Source: Galdieria sulphuraria (lineage: Eukaryota > Rhodophyta > Bangiophyceae > Galdieriales > Galdieriaceae). Taken from it: a DNA stretch of 64,000 nt. Below the pieces are notes generated by a model, which searched no databases, was not told the origin of the DNA, and saw only the letters and a list, made by a program, of their open reading frames with translations. The stretch is taken from NCBI RefSeq assembly GCF_000341285.1, contig NW_005178472.1, forward strand, positions 186,001-250,000, given 5' to 3'. The position numbers and the translations under genes are program-made. Below are positions 18,535 to 31,223 of this stretch, piece after piece; the stretch's first letter is position 1, and the number at the start of each line of letters is the position of its first letter.

Positions 18535-20357
18535 CTCGGTTTCTAAAAGACAGTCAAAGTAGCCTATCATTCTTCGACGTATGTTTTCTCCTTTTGGTAT
18601 ATCAAAAAGCTTCGAAATGTTGTTTTCAGTTGAGATAATGCGATGAGCTCTTAAAAATTCGTACAAGATGACCTGGAACTGAGTGTGACTGACATGACAC
18701 ATGAGGTCTCGTTCAAACTCAAGCGGATCTTCAACTCTCCATTTGCTGTTTTTACCAGAATGTTTCATAAGAAGAGAAGTTTGGCTAACAAATATTACGG
18801 CATCTATGGAAATTTCGTAAGCAAAATGCCGAAAGAACTGTTCTAAAAGTTGTGTCAACGTATACTCGGATGAAATACTCTTTCCGTCCTTCCGATAAGT
18901 ATATTCTAAAATCCAATCAACCTGTTTTCTTTTCGACATTTCTTCAGGAACAGAAATAACGGGTAACACTTTTTTGACTCTTTGAAGGAACCATAGACAC
19001 ATAAGAACCCAACAATAAGAACTTGGGTAGTGTTGAGGAGCGCCTGCTATTCGCCTTGCGGATACCCATTCTTTCACTAGCCATACAAAGTCTTTGACCA
19101 GTTCATCCATATCAAGATATTGTCTAATCAGTTTAGAATTGACTAAGCCTAAACTGGAATCCCATGAGATCTCAAGAAATGTTAGCAAGACTGCTATTAT
19201 ACTAAGAATATACTTACATCGCCTTTCAAACCAGAAGTGTGATCGACAAATTTGACGATAGGAACTTTGGCATTGCCGATGAGAAATACTGAAAACATTT
19301 CTGTGCTCCTAAGTACGCCTGCCAAGACACGGAGATATTTCACGGGTTTGGATTTTTTATCCTTCATAGTATTTTTTGGAAGAACAACAAAATCAACATC
19401 TGAAGCTGGCTTCCACAAACCTGTCACTGCCGAACCAAAAATTTCTAAACTGCAATCTGGATATTGCTTTTGTATCACTTTCTGAAGTCGTCGTTTCAGC
19501 AGTGCAATAGAATTGAAGTCGTCTTTAGTTGGTTGTCTTTTAGCAATTAAACTTCTCAAACTGGAGTCTAAAGAACAGTCATCATGCTCATTTCGTGCAA
19601 AGTAGAAATCATTTTCAACGTTTTTTACAAAGTCGGCAAAAATTTGGAATACAGCTTTTGCAAATACTTCTCTCTTTCCTGTCTTCAAATTCTTACAATC
19701 ATATGCTTCAAAATTGTAACCTGATAACAGCAACGAGCAATGCCAAAGAGAATTTCCACCTGAAGCTCTGGTTCTGAAAAACTTGGGTAGGTCTAACAGT
19801 TGGTCTTGTTCTCTCCGATATTTTAATATCAAATCGAGCAGTTCTTTCGAATTTCTTTCATTCCTCGAGATTTCTAGTATGTCGTCCCGAATAAAGCTCA
19901 AAATAGAAGTGAAAAAAGTATAGTATTCCACTCTACCAAGAAAATTGTGAGACTTTTTCAAGGCCTGTCGTATTTCTGAAAACTTATTCTCAATAGCTTC
20001 GAACACATCAACTGGAATAGAAAACACTTCGTGAGAGTGTTTCTCTAACAGAGTGCCTAAATTTTTGAAAGAAAACAATTCAGGTCTCCAAGCTACGCAT
20101 TGCAAATACACGGTAAGAGGGGTTGACTGAGGTGCAATCTGCCTCTCTTGCGAGTAGGTGTCTTGTCCACAAGTTGAGAGACGGTTTGGATCAAATGAAC
20201 GATAATAGCGACGGATCCATAAACTACAGTTCCAACAGGCAAACGTGGTAGGACCTCGAAGAAGAGTCATCTGCTTGCGAAGTCTGAGACTCAACTTGAA
20301 CATGTCCAAAAATTTATAAATTCCGAAGAGATCGATTTCTTTATATTCTTGCTTCAT
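18499..20357 (-). CDS. Non-canonical poly(A)/terminal uridylyl transferase
   Basis: Two exons, 19218-20357 and 18499-19170, with a 47-nt intron, 603 residues. The nucleotidyltransferase signature is FGSAVTGLWKPASDVDFVVLP (GS motif with the first two catalytic Asp), and the third Asp lies at the exon junction in GLKGDISWDSSLGLVNSKLI. The PAP-associated helical domain follows (LIRQYLDMDELVKDFVWLVKEWV and SSYCWVLMCLWFLQRV). This is the Cid1/TUT/TRF layout without an RNA-recognition domain. Such enzymes add U or A to RNA 3' ends and control decay or maturation. The ~290-residue N-terminal region has no recognised domain. U versus A preference cannot be told: the region of the key His is not clearly alignable by eye. 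Confidence 0.8.
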
Positions 20358-20464
20358 TCTACTATTTGCATTATACTCATACTAATATCTATGTACACTC
20401 CATATATCTTTCAAAACTGTCTCACTTGGCGAGAGTCCGTTGAGATACTGTACACCTGTCCGCT

Positions 20465-23289
20465 CTACTTACTGTTAACTTCCATGCTACGTTTCCAAAA
20501 ATTAAAGTCATTGTAATCATCTTCATGCAAGACTTCTTCCTTTTCTTTTCGTCCATGAAGGAATGAAATATCTACAAATATTTCATTTACAAATTGTTGC
20601 AGGTTTCGATAACTGCCAACGGTTTCATAAACATAATTACATATCTGAAGCTCCCCTTTCCAATTAATAAGAAAGATACGGTTGCTACGTATACCAACAG
20701 CTCGATAACTGATAAGATCAGTGTACCTGTTACCAAAGCCAGCATAAAAAGCATTGTACGAATCTGCAAACAATTCCTTGACATTTCGTAGTGCCGCAAT
20801 CTTAAACTCTTGTGGTCTTTTGCGGATAACTTCACGAGCAAGAGACTCAACCAATCGGTCAGGACTCATTACGACAGGTCCTTCAGGGAGTGTATATTTG
20901 GAATCTTGGTATAATGATTGGATATAAGCCCTGGTACTAGTAGCCTGTCCAATGGCACGGCTGGTTAAATACAGCATCTTATACCCGTTTCTCGCAATCA
21001 AAGTATAGAGTTTTGCTATGCCTTCATGACTCCAATCCTTGCCAACTCTTGGCAAAAGATGACCCAATACATCACTACGAGTAATGGTCCCATCAACATC
21101 TGAGACGACGATCTTCGAATCAGATGACCAAAGAAATATTCTCGATGACAATTCTTGTACGCCTTGTAGAGTGGAGTTTACTACAAACTTCACAACATTC
21201 ATTCCACACCTAAGTGGAAGCCTCGCTAATGCTTCCTTGCTTGGACGTCTTGTTTTGATTAGAAACCTCCTTCCTTGGGTCTCTGTATTACTCATCACTG
21301 AGTTCTCCATACTTTTACCTCCGCTCTCTGAAACATTAGCATGCACTGTATCTCTTTCAACCATAGCAATCATGTCATCCGTTATAAGTGGTTCACCACT
21401 CACATTTCCGTCTGAAGATCGAAACCCAAACCATGAGAATCTTTTTTTTCCATGTTCCTCTCTGTTCTCTGGTTTCTTCTTTTGAGATGAAATATTATTT
21501 GTAGTATCCAGTGGTGCTGCAAAAGCTAGTATGCTAACAATCAAAGGACCCGCTTCTTTCCACTTCATTAATTTGCCACCGACTCTCATTAACAAATTTG
21601 GATGAGACAAAATAGAAGGATCTGACGAAAATTGACTGTACCCGATACGGTTGTGTTCAAAAATGTTCGTTTTCACATCTTCCGGCATTTCCTGGCGAAT
21701 CAGATGACCACAAAGCGATAATGCGAGAGGATAATCTACATCTGAGACATTGATTTCCTTTGATTGACTAGTTTCCAATAGACCGTGACTCTTAGCAAAG
21801 TCCTCCTTTTGGTTTTCGTCACTTTTCGAATAATTTCGTTTGTAACCAGAAACACTAGAAATACTGGTTTGTCTATCGTCTATGTCACAATTTCTTAGCC
21901 TTTTTGATCCAAGAGTTTGATTATTAAACTTTGATATATATACATCGTTCGGTGGAAGTTCGTCTGGGAGTTTTGAAATATAGTCATAGAAATGCGACGA
22001 AGCGTTCGGTACTGGGAACTCAGTAAACTCTTTCGTCTTATTCTCTGAATGTTGTAAGGCAAAAAGTTCATCGGTTTCAGTTTCTAAACTTGAACATGTT
22101 GAAAATGTATCCAAAGTTGACAGTTCCTTCTTCTGCGGAATATTGGACGAAGCAGGCTCTCTCCGATTCTCATTGCCATGTTCGTCTGAAAACATCTTAT
22201 TCGAGATTTCTAATTGCTTATCCGAATACTTCCTTTCCAAAGCTGACTTTATAATATCAGTGGAATCACTGAGATCTTCAAAGGTCAAATAAGAATAACA
22301 ATCCGTAGAGTCGACTTTTTCTTCGGTGGTTGAATTAATCGAACGAGGACGTACATCGCAGCTACTTTCTTGGACGTTAGTCTGCAGAACATTCGCCTTT
22401 CCATCTTGATGAAGTTCCTTTCGAGTCGTAAAACGCCTCAAAAAAGAATCCATCCATGACGCAGGGGAAGAAGCTATTGAAGAGGAAGTAGGAGGCAAGT
22501 TATTGGAAGCAATACTAATACTTTCAGACTTCTGTCCAGACAAAGATAGTAAGTATTTCTCATCACCAGCAAGTGCCTCGACCCTTTCGTTACTACGGGG
22601 AAAGAATGGGCTGTCAGAGTTCTCTTGAATGCCTTCGACATATAAATTGCTGAGCTTTGCAGTTAGTTTCTTGTTCTTCAATCCCAAAGTCAAATCATCT
22701 TGCGAACCGTATTTACAAGACTTGAGAGTAGAATTTCTCTCTTGTACTCCGTTAGCGTTTCGAAAACTTACACCAAACTCCGAGTCGGATGAGTATGTGG
22801 GTATTTCTTTCCCTTTAAGTGTTGTTAGCCTGGCAAGCTTCATTTAAAAAATTACTCGCCTTCAGTAAGGTAAATATCCGAGTCTCCGCAACTGTCTGAT
22901 GTACTGGTTTCCTCCAACTTTCTACTGAGCAACTCCGGGGAGACAGAACTGGAAACAGGAAACTTCGAAGGAGAACTCGGTTCCGAAGCTGGGGAGGGAA
23001 CAAGGTCAGGAGGAGGCGGTTGGTCAGTTTCGGCAAGAAAATATGCTTCACCTGCAGTATCTAAAGTCAAAAAAATTTCACACGGCTCGTCATTTATGAT
23101 AACAGTGACTACTTTTTCTCGCGACTTGAGTAGCCTTAGCTTTCCGAACCTCACGTTCCAGGGAATACTTCTTCGAACTCCATCTTCTCCCTCGACAACT
23201 ATTATATCAGCAGCTCCGCTAAGTGTAGCAGTGTTGAATTCTAGTGCGTTTGAGACTGCTGAGAAAAGACGCTCCACATAAGTAGTCAT
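20465..23289 (-). CDS. LPIN: Lipin, phosphatidate phosphatase
   Basis: Exon 1 (about 22853-23289) encodes the N-LIP domain: ATLSGAADIIVVEGEDG and VRFGKLRLLKSREKVV. The main exon carries the C-LIP catalytic domain near its end: VVSDVDGTITRSDVLGH (DxDGT), MLYLTSRAIGQA, and PEGPVVMSPDRL. Total about 900 residues, with a long Ser-rich middle. Lipins dephosphorylate phosphatidate to diacylglycerol at the ER and nuclear envelope for triacylglycerol and membrane-lipid synthesis. Both catalytic Asp are intact. The exon 1 junction is uncertain: exon 1 ends in phase 2 at a GTAATT site, and the frame allows either a 26-nt intron (ending GCCAG) or one of about 90 nt. The gene is divergent from ARP4, 174 bp between start codons. 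Confidence 0.88.
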
Positions 23290-23463
23290 TCAAACACGAG
23301 GCAATCACCCAAAGCCGGGATAGCGTCAAAATTACAAACTTTAAGAGCCTTTGGAATTCTTTCAACTTTCCTTACTGAAATTTGGTTATTGACGTTTTCT
23401 TTACTTTTGTATTACAGCAGAACAACGAGGAGTTGTATGCGTTTCTCTTCCGTGAAACTTGAA

Positions 23464-24917
23464 AATGTTTCAACCCTCAAACGTTGTACCTTCAGTTGTT
23501 TTTGACTTTGGAACGCACACAACGAAGGCGGTAAGTATATTACTTTGTTTGTTGGGTGTTTACAAAGACAATATGGCTTTAGGGTTTTGGTGGTGAATGC
23601 CTTCCTAGATTTCTGTGTTGTTCATCGGTTGGTTTACAAGAAAGTAAGCTGTTTGTTTAGAATTTACTTCCACCCAGTCACAGTCTATTTCATATGTTAG
23701 CATCCATACAAAACGAATCAGTCACAAGAAAAGCTTCTGATTTCATTGTTGGTGAACGTAATTTACTTAAGAGAATCGAAAGTACAGAGATTGTTTCACC
23801 TTTTGACGAAAGTGGAGTAATGGAAAACTGGGAAGCAATAGAGGCCATCATTTCATATTCTTCAAATCAAATTAGTGCTGACTTAAGTACCAACTCAGTT
23901 ATGATAGTTGAGCCTTCTCAGAATCCGAAGAAAGAACGTGAAAAGTTGGTAGAACTTTTATTTGAGAAGTTTGACGTGCCTTCGGTGTATCTTTTGAGAA
24001 GTGCTATCGCAACTTGTTTTGCGAATGGACGTTATACGGGTTGTGCTGTAGAGTTGGGTGCGAAAGCAACGGATATTACTCCAGTTTTTGAAGTAAGCTG
24101 ACAAAATTATGATTCATTGTAGAAATACTGAGTAGAATGATAGGGGGCAATTATAGGAAAGAAGAGTAGTCGACTCAGTGTTGGTGGAGATCATCTTACT
24201 GGTTATGTTTTACGTCAAGTTGCGGAAAAAGGTTTAGAACTAAACCCTTTTTTCACTTTTCGAAGACGATTTCATGAAGAAGAATCTGTTAAAGAAACTG
24301 CTCCAAAGAAAGTATTTGAAAGAGTGGAATTTTCGGATATTCGTGAAAGTTATTTGTGGTTTTGGAAAAGGAGACTTGCTGAAGATATAAAGGTCGCGCT
24401 ATGTCGTGTGAATGATCAGCCGGATATTGATTTGAACTCCATTCAGATTCCTTTTATTTCATATGAGCTACCTGATGGAACAGTTGTTGAAATGGGAAAG
24501 GAGAAATATGACGCGGCAGATTGTCTTATAGATCCTTCTAAGGTAGAATTACCTTCCAAGTCGCTCGTAGGTGAAATTATAAATGTTATCGAAAGCTGTG
24601 ACTCCAATCTACATCGAGAATTATATTCTTCTATTTGTCTCTCAGGTGGTACATCCAATCTAACGGGTAATATTGTCTGTTAACATATAAAGCGATCTCA
24701 TTTGTTGTTAGGGCTTTTGGAGTATTTAACCGTAGCACTTAGTAGACGAATGCACAAGGTGAAGTTGCTTGGATCCAGTCTCGAAGCAGAGCGACGTTTT
24801 GCTGCATGGACTGGTGGTTCCATGTTGGCCACCTTTGGAGAGTTTCAGAAGATGTGGCTTTCAAAAGCTGAATATGAAGAGAACGGCAAGACTTTTATCC
24901 ATAAGAAATGTCCTTAA
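23464..24917 (+). CDS. ARP4: Actin-related protein 4 (BAF53 type)
   Basis: Five exons by eye; the first two are very short (23464-23530 ending at the phosphate loop GTHTTKA, then GFGGECLPRFLCCSS). Later segments fit ARP4 rather than actin: EPSQNPKKEREKLVELLFEKFDVPSVYLLRSAIATCFANGR, SVGGDHLTGYVL, NLHRELYSSICLSGGTSNLTG, and the C-terminus LEAERRFAAWTGGSMLATFGEFQKMW with final HKKCP. ARP4 is a nuclear subunit of SWR1, INO80, NuA4 and SWI/SNF remodelling complexes, where it binds actin through an HSA domain. Introns are 47-60 nt. The length (about 410 residues) fits. Confidence 0.87.
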
Positions 24918-25079
24918 ATTGTAACAAATAATATTCTACGAATACTTTAGAAGATAAAAATGTGTTGTGCTTTATTAAATTCAACAAAGTTTTGAATGGC
25001 ATATATCGTTATGATCCCATTGTGTGGAACTTTGAAAACCGGAGCTTCCACAGCAATCTTGCATTCCTGATTCCGAGAG

Positions 25080-27903
25080 ATGGAGAACTGCTCATATTAT
25101 AAGCATGTTCTCGTGCTTATTTGTGTCTTTCAAGTAGTTGGTTTCATACACGGTATTGCTCACTGTAGTGTTGAAGATGCCACGACAGATCCGAAGCAGT
25201 TCCCAAAGTCAGAGGCGTTGCCTGGCATGCAGATTTCCAACTGGAAGAACATGAGTAAGTCAGTCTCTTGCGTTCCTTTTTTGATAATAAAGTTGTAGTC
25301 CTTACCTGGGCTTCAACTACGGACTGTCGAAATGGTCCGATTGCACGTGTAGCAGGCCCAAACAGTTGGAGAATAAGCGGTTTGTTTGCAGCTTAGTTGG
25401 CTTTACAGTCGTTCCAACAGAAATTCTTGCGTAGACGATTGGTCACAGACGCTTATCAACTTTGACACTTTTGCAGTTCGCTATGGATCTTCGTTAAATA
25501 CTTTGGATCACTTTCTAACAGATCCGAAGCTCTGGAAGGTAGCACAGCTTCTCTTTCTTTGAAGTTCTAACTAGAAGAACAAAAGGGTTCTGAGCTAGTT
25601 GGAAAGTCTGGCATGATCTGCTCATCAAAAGGAGAATTTTCGGCTACTTATGATATGTATGATACGGAGCTGTTGCCGTTTCAAGTCACCACGAGTTTCT
25701 TTGTACCCGTTGAAGAACAATTTTATTTGAAGAAAATAACTGTTACCAATCAAAGTCCTTCCAAACTGTATCTCAAAGTATTAAGTATTTTGGAGAATGG
25801 TCTGAAGGGCAGCGATTTTGGTCCTCTAAGCTGTCCTGTACAAGCAAGGCAATCAAATGGTACGTATATATCACTGATAGAGGGAAGCAATGAACATTTC
25901 GTTATAGATAGCACATTCTTTCATATTGATATGGAGAAATGTGGATCTTTTCATATCGGTGGTGGCGAGTTTTTGGAAAGTAGTAAGTTGGAATGTTCTT
26001 TTAGTTATTATTGAGTTGAAGTGAGTTGTCTGGAAGAGAATTTTAGGACATCCACTCAGGTTGGACCAGCCACAGGAAACAAGTCTGCATTTTCTGTTTT
26101 CCAGTTGTATTCTGACGGAAACGGTGTTTCTTATATTACAGAAGACGTTCATGTTCAGGCAGCTTCGGTGTTTCTGCTAGAATTGAACGCAAACGAGAGC
26201 AAGTCAGTATACAGTTTTCGAGCTGCAGCATCGGATGAAAGGAATCTTTGGAATGTTATGAAAAAAGCTTGTGAGAAGAGCGCACAAGAATGGATAGTCT
26301 ACACTGCGAAGTCTTATGAGACATGGCTTCAAAGCGGCATTAGACCGAATATTTGTTCTGAGCCCGGAGATGGCTTCGAGAAGGAAAACAGTTGTTTGGA
26401 TTCCGATGCTGAAGAATTGTTTACAAAGTCTCTCATTTTGTTGAAAAATAGTCAAAATCCAACTCTAGGTTTATTCGCTTCTAGTTTCCATACTTTATAT
26501 GGTTGGAAGGTAGGTTTTAAATATGGATCAACTTTTGTCTTTATATTCTTGAAAAAGGCCTGGATGCGAGATTGCAGCTTACAAGCCATCATTTTGGGTG
26601 AAGCTGGTTACCTGGAAGAGGAGCGGAAATTTTTAGAGGTATTTTATTTTGCTATATTTTTACAACTTCTAAATAGCTTCCAGTGGGCTAGTTTTGCAGA
26701 ATTGCGTTCAGAGTGGAGTGGTGGAGGTTTCCATAGTACATATAGTTCATGGACTGGTGACGTTCATGATTTTGTGGAACCACAATACGATGCCTCAGCA
26801 TTGTATTTGTTAGCTTTGTCGCATTACAGCTTCAAATCCAATGATTACAGTTTATGGTATGGACAAAATGGAAATTCAAGAGCAGATATGATCGAGCAGC
26901 TTCTTCTTCGGAGAGATTACCAAAGATTGTGGGCACCGGACTTTTCCATTTGGGAGGAGTCCTCGGATCCTGTTACTGGAGAAAAGTTGCCCAGAAAGTA
27001 TTATTCCTTCACTCAGGTAAAAGATAACACTGATTCTTCTATGCCTTCATATTGGAAATGTTATAGTCTGCTGCATTTGGGGCTTTGATGGCTGCAGCGA
27101 AATGTAGACGAAAACAGAAAAATTTTCAGCGGGCAGAGCAGTTAGAGGAACGTGCTCGCGAACTGAGTGAAAGCTTGGAAAGAATATTTTGGCAAGAAGA
27201 AGAAGGACATTATCTTCGGAGTATTGAGGATGGTTCACGTATGTGGCTTCCAGACCCTTATGCTGCAGATGGTCGTATCGATAGTTCGAGTTTGGGATTA
27301 TTGCTTTTTGATGTTGTAAAGAATGAAAGTCGCCGAATAGAACATTTACGCAACGTCCAGTCGGTTAGTGAATATCTGTTGTTGAATATAACCAATGAAC
27401 TCTCATGATGCATCTAGAAGCTCAGCCGTCGCAAGTGGGGTATCGCCCGATATGATGACGATCATTATTTCTATGACGGCATCTTTTCGCCTTGTGGGTG
27501 TGAAGCTCGGAATGCTTCACCACCTTGGGGCGTTACCACTATGTTCACTGCGATGAGTGAATGGACGCATATAGAACAAAATGCAAGTTTCGCCAAAAAC
27601 GGCAAGTGTAAAAACTCAAACGAGGATACATGTTTGATAGGATTCGTTTAGTTTATGGGAGGCTTCAATGGATGGTTGAACACAGTGCCTATGGAATGAT
27701 GCCGGTTGGTGAGGCGAATGATGGTGTTACTGGATTGTTTGTTTCTGCATCGACACCTGACTTATATGAATATGCCGGAATGGTAGGTAAGATACATTAT
27801 ATGAGCTGTCACTAATTTCCCTTTCTAGTATGTCTGGACTGTCTTATTCGTGCAAGGGAAAGCTTGGTCAATGAGTCCACTAAGTTGGGATCGAAATGAG
27901 TAG
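25080..27903 (+). CDS. Secreted GH15 glucoamylase-like hydrolase
   Basis: Multi-exon gene (about nine or ten exons with ~40-55-nt introns). It starts with a signal peptide (HVLVLICVFQVVGFIHGIAHC) and the conserved GPIARVAGPNSWRI after the first intron. GH15 marks are WMRDCSLQAIILGEAGYLEEE, the general-acid segment LWAPDFSIWEESSDP, RYDDDHYFYDGIFSPCG, PPWGVTTMFTAMSEW, the general-base region GMMPVGEAND (in place of the usual LPEQ), and the terminal SPLSWDR. The enzyme should release glucose from the ends of starch or glycogen outside the cell, in keeping with the heterotrophic habit of Galdieria. Bacterial or archaeal GH15 proteins lacking a starch-binding domain are the nearest layout. Exact inner splice sites were not all fixed. 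Confidence 0.78.
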
Positions 27904-28077
27904 CCCTGAAGTCTAGTTAGGACTCCTGTTCAATCTGTGAAACCATTTCTCGACCCGACAACTGTCATCAGTTTATATTCTGGCATGAAAAGGGTTTCAG
28001 AACATAGTTATCAGTTATAGTAACAGGTGCATACCTAAGTAGAATTAGATAAATCACAATGCTTCTTAGATGGAAGC

Positions 28078-29894
28078 TTACCCCATGGAATAAATATCGT
28101 TCTTTCTATTATAATCAGAAGAGAAAATTCTCCACAGGTATTTGACAGAATTTTGAAGCAATACATTATTATCTTGTATTGAGGAACCTCTTTCAGTGAA
28201 CCTCTTCGAGTCTGATATTCCACTTTCCATAACAGTTGGGTGAGTCATTCCCTCCGAGTAATCCAACCATAACACAATAGCCGTTGTGTCATCCACAACT
28301 TCATCCTCTTTGCGCCAACGTTTTACTGCCTCTTCGACAACCATTTCGGCAGCCAACTGAGCACTACATTTGTCTCTAAGTCTACCTATCCAATAAACAA
28401 CTTCCTGGGAAGACATAAACTCCCAAACCCCATCAGATGCCAAAATACAAAACCTAAGAAATCAATAAAGCGTCTTCCAAGTAAATCTTTAGGTACCTGT
28501 CAGAACTGGTCAATCTAATACAAGTTACTTCTGGTTCCGAACTCACTCCGATACTTTCAACTATCAAATCTCCAAAGGAACGAGTCATGGCTAAACCAGG
28601 AAACCAATCTTCGGCTAACCAGACTCGTAAAGGTCCAACACCACCATCCCAATATTCTATACGACCTCCGGAACGTTGTATTCTGTACGCTTCGTCCGTT
28701 CGGACGGGCTACGAAATATTGAAAACAGAAGTATTTCAGGAATTCCAAACTTACTTTGTGATCATAAGTCATGTCAATCGAAATATACTTGTACTTTCTC
28801 GCTTGCGTCTGTCGACCTATTATACACCTCGAATCTCCAACGTTGCTACAAAAGAGAAATGAACCCTTGAACCAAGCAGCAACTGCTGTTGTTCCACTCA
28901 TTGAAATGTCCACTTTATCATTCAAAGACATCAGGGCTCTTGAACAGTTTAAAAAACCAGCATAGATCGAGCGAACAAGATTTAAAAATGATGTCGACTC
29001 AAGTAGTTCATAATAGGCATGAGATATGATTTCATCAGTTGAAGTAAAAAGATCAACCTTCCGAGCCGAATCTTCTTGACAACTATCTAACTGTTTTTCG
29101 TTTTGAAAAAACTTAAAGCTGTCTTTAATTTCAACAGGCAAATGGTCTCGTACAAACTGACGAACTTCAGGACATAAAAAATTGAGTGTCAAAGCAACTT
29201 ACTTCCGCTACAACCCTCCCGTTGGCACCATGTCCATCGAAAACGGCAAAAAAAGCTTCATCTTGCCTATTGTCAAAGGGAACTTCGATACAAAATGAGT
29301 CCTTCAGAAAAGTTACTCTTTAAAGTCGTCCCAAAAGTTCGAAATAATCACCTGATTTTCCTTTCTCTGCTGTTCCTTGCTCCTTAGTTCTCTAACAGGT
29401 TCCCAACCTGCCAGTGAACAAGCTCCATAGCTGATTTGCAAGTTACAACTAGTTCCAAGAGTTATGTTGTGGGCTCTATTTGAAGTATCGCAAAATGTAC
29501 CGGAATTCAAGTCCACCTTGTCACAAAACTTGCTTTTCTCCTTGGATTCGTTTGACGATACACGGCATTCTTCTCGGTTTGTTTTCGGAATTTTCGGACC
29601 TTTGGTTGTATTTACTTCTCTCGACAAAGATGAAGGCACAGTTTTAAGCTGCTCAAGCTGCTGTTCAAAGTTTGGGGGAATTCTGAACGACTTTGCTTCC
29701 TTCAGTGAAGACAACTGCTCACCTTGAATGTCAAGCGAAAGTCTCAATCTTTGCTTGCGCAGTTCTTCCAAGGTTACAGGTTGTTGCTCCTGACCAGAGT
29801 CGACAACTTCCCTTTGTGCCGGAACTTCTGAAGTGCAGTTTTGTGTGCTATTTGTTTTATCTTCATACTGTCCCTTTGCACAGTGGTTACCCAT
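28078..29894 (-). CDS. PP2C-family protein phosphatase, probably N-myristoylated
   Basis: At least five exons. The N-terminus MGNHCAKG has Gly2 for myristoylation and Cys5 for palmitoylation, then ~190 disordered residues. The catalytic domain contains all PP2C blocks: the metal-binding FAVFDGHGANG, a helical insert, SGTTAVAAWF, SNVGDSRCI, MTRSFGD, ILASDGVWEF and VDDTTAIVLWLD. The Asp residues that hold the Mn/Mg centre are present. Membrane-anchored PP2Cs of this kind are common in plants and protists. Introns inside the core explain the frame breaks at roughly 29213-29312, 28700-28760 and 28450-28500. Substrate unknown. Convergent with the GH15 gene. Confidence 0.83.
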
Positions 29895-30237
29895 AGCCTA
29901 CTGTGCCTGAAAGTGTCAGAGAAACCCAACAGATTTGAGAACGCTAACAACACACAAGAATTCCATTATCGCATTCCAAAATAAGCGAAAATGATTAGAC
30001 GTTCCAATTAAGCCAAATAAAGAAACACACAAGCCGAAAGACAAAAATATGTTTCTACCGAAATCAGGAAAGTGTTTGAATAGTGTTTTGCTCTCTTTGA
30101 TTTTATACTTTGCTATGATTTGATTATTACAACACAAGTTCTAAAATGAAAAGCACACTTCCTCAATTGAATAACACGTTTATTGACCCTTTGATAAGCA
30201 CCAACCAATAACTTAAAACACCTTTTTTAAAATTCTT
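29895..30237. other. Spacer between PP2C and MYB genes
   Basis: About 340 bp between the PP2C start and the stop of the MYB gene, both minus strand. A minus-strand 73-codon frame (29916-30137) is Phe/Leu-rich without known motifs and was not accepted. Likely promoter plus 3' UTR. Confidence 0.5.
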
Positions 30238-30975
30238 TCAACGAGCACTAACTTCCTGCGCTGCGACACAAAGCAAATGTACTCCACCAACTAGCGATAC
30301 ATTTCTTTCACTGTCCATCTTTGAACGTTCCGAATTACAACGGAACGGAACTTCATTTTCCAAAGTAGAAGGTTTTCTATCTTCCCAAGGTCGTCTACTC
30401 TCAAAATCAGCTTCAACGACTTGTTTCTCTGCTTTGGAGTCCTTTTGCTTTAACAGACCACGTTGTGACTCTCTCTCAAGGCGAAGAAGGTATTTTTGGA
30501 GATGAGTGCGGCATTGCACTGCAGTTCTCGTTCCAACATAAGAAGCAACCGCTTTCAGGTTTTGTTGTCCATACTTTTCCAAAGCTTCCAGGAACCTTTC
30601 ATGTTCCTCACTAGACCAATATCGTCCACTCGATCCCTTGTTAACCCTTCGTCGCTTATCACCTACTCTCTGCTGTTGCATTGTATCCGACCTCGCAGTG
30701 GACGAACCAAATGACGAGAAAGATGTGTTCCTGGATAAGCAAGTATTTTCTAAGGATTCGCCAGTGACAGTACTAACGTTTGAAAAACCACTTCGACTTT
30801 TATCTTCACCGAGCTGACGGAAATCACGAAGATAGAAACTAACTTGAGCCATAGCTTGTCGAACACGAGAAAGTTCCGCCTCAAGCTGCAGTGCATGACG
30901 TCGAAGATATTCATAATAAGTCTGTAGCTCTTGCTCGTTTTGAGGACAAATATTCTTCAACTGAACGGATTCCAT
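30238..30975 (-). CDS. Single-MYB (SHAQKYF-like) DNA-binding protein
   Basis: Single exon, 245 residues. One MYB/SANT repeat lies near residues 115-170: GRYWSSEEHERFLEALEKYG, then AVASYVGTRTAVQCRTHLQKYL. The third helix THLQKYL is a variant of the plant SHAQKYF signature. The N-terminal ~45 residues form a probable coiled coil (QNEQELQTYYEYLRRHALQLEAELSRVR). The C-terminal part is charged and disordered. Single-MYB proteins of this class are transcription regulators in plants and algae (circadian and stress-related in plants). It lies immediately downstream of another putative DNA-binding protein gene in the same orientation, 249 bp away. Confidence 0.8.
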   Translation of the reverse strand: MESVQLKNICPQNEQELQTYYEYLRRHALQLEAELSRVRQAMAQVSFYLRDFRQLGEDKSRSGFSNVSTVTGESLENTCLSRNTSFSSFGSSTARSDTMQQQRVGDKRRRVNKGSSGRYWSSEEHERFLEALEKYGQQNLKAVASYVGTRTAVQCRTHLQKYLLRLERESQRGLLKQKDSKAEKQVVEADFESRRPWEDRKPSTLENEVPFRCNSERSKMDSERNVSLVGGVHLLCVAAQEVSAR

Positions 30976-31223
30976 CCCTTCTCAGAACACCCTCGACGAA
31001 GAAAATGATAGAATTAAGATCCTTCCCATGAGAAGCAGAAAAACCCGAGGTGTCCAATTGACGTTCAGGTCATTGTGGAATCACGTGGAAATTTGTCCAT
31101 GGGAACGATTTTCTGAACTCTCTTTGCTTTTCTTCTAGAGCAGAAACGTATAAGCTCATTCCCCATATTTATTGCGTGTAATATCATAAACATAATTAAT
31201 TCACCATAAAGTAAAATATATTA

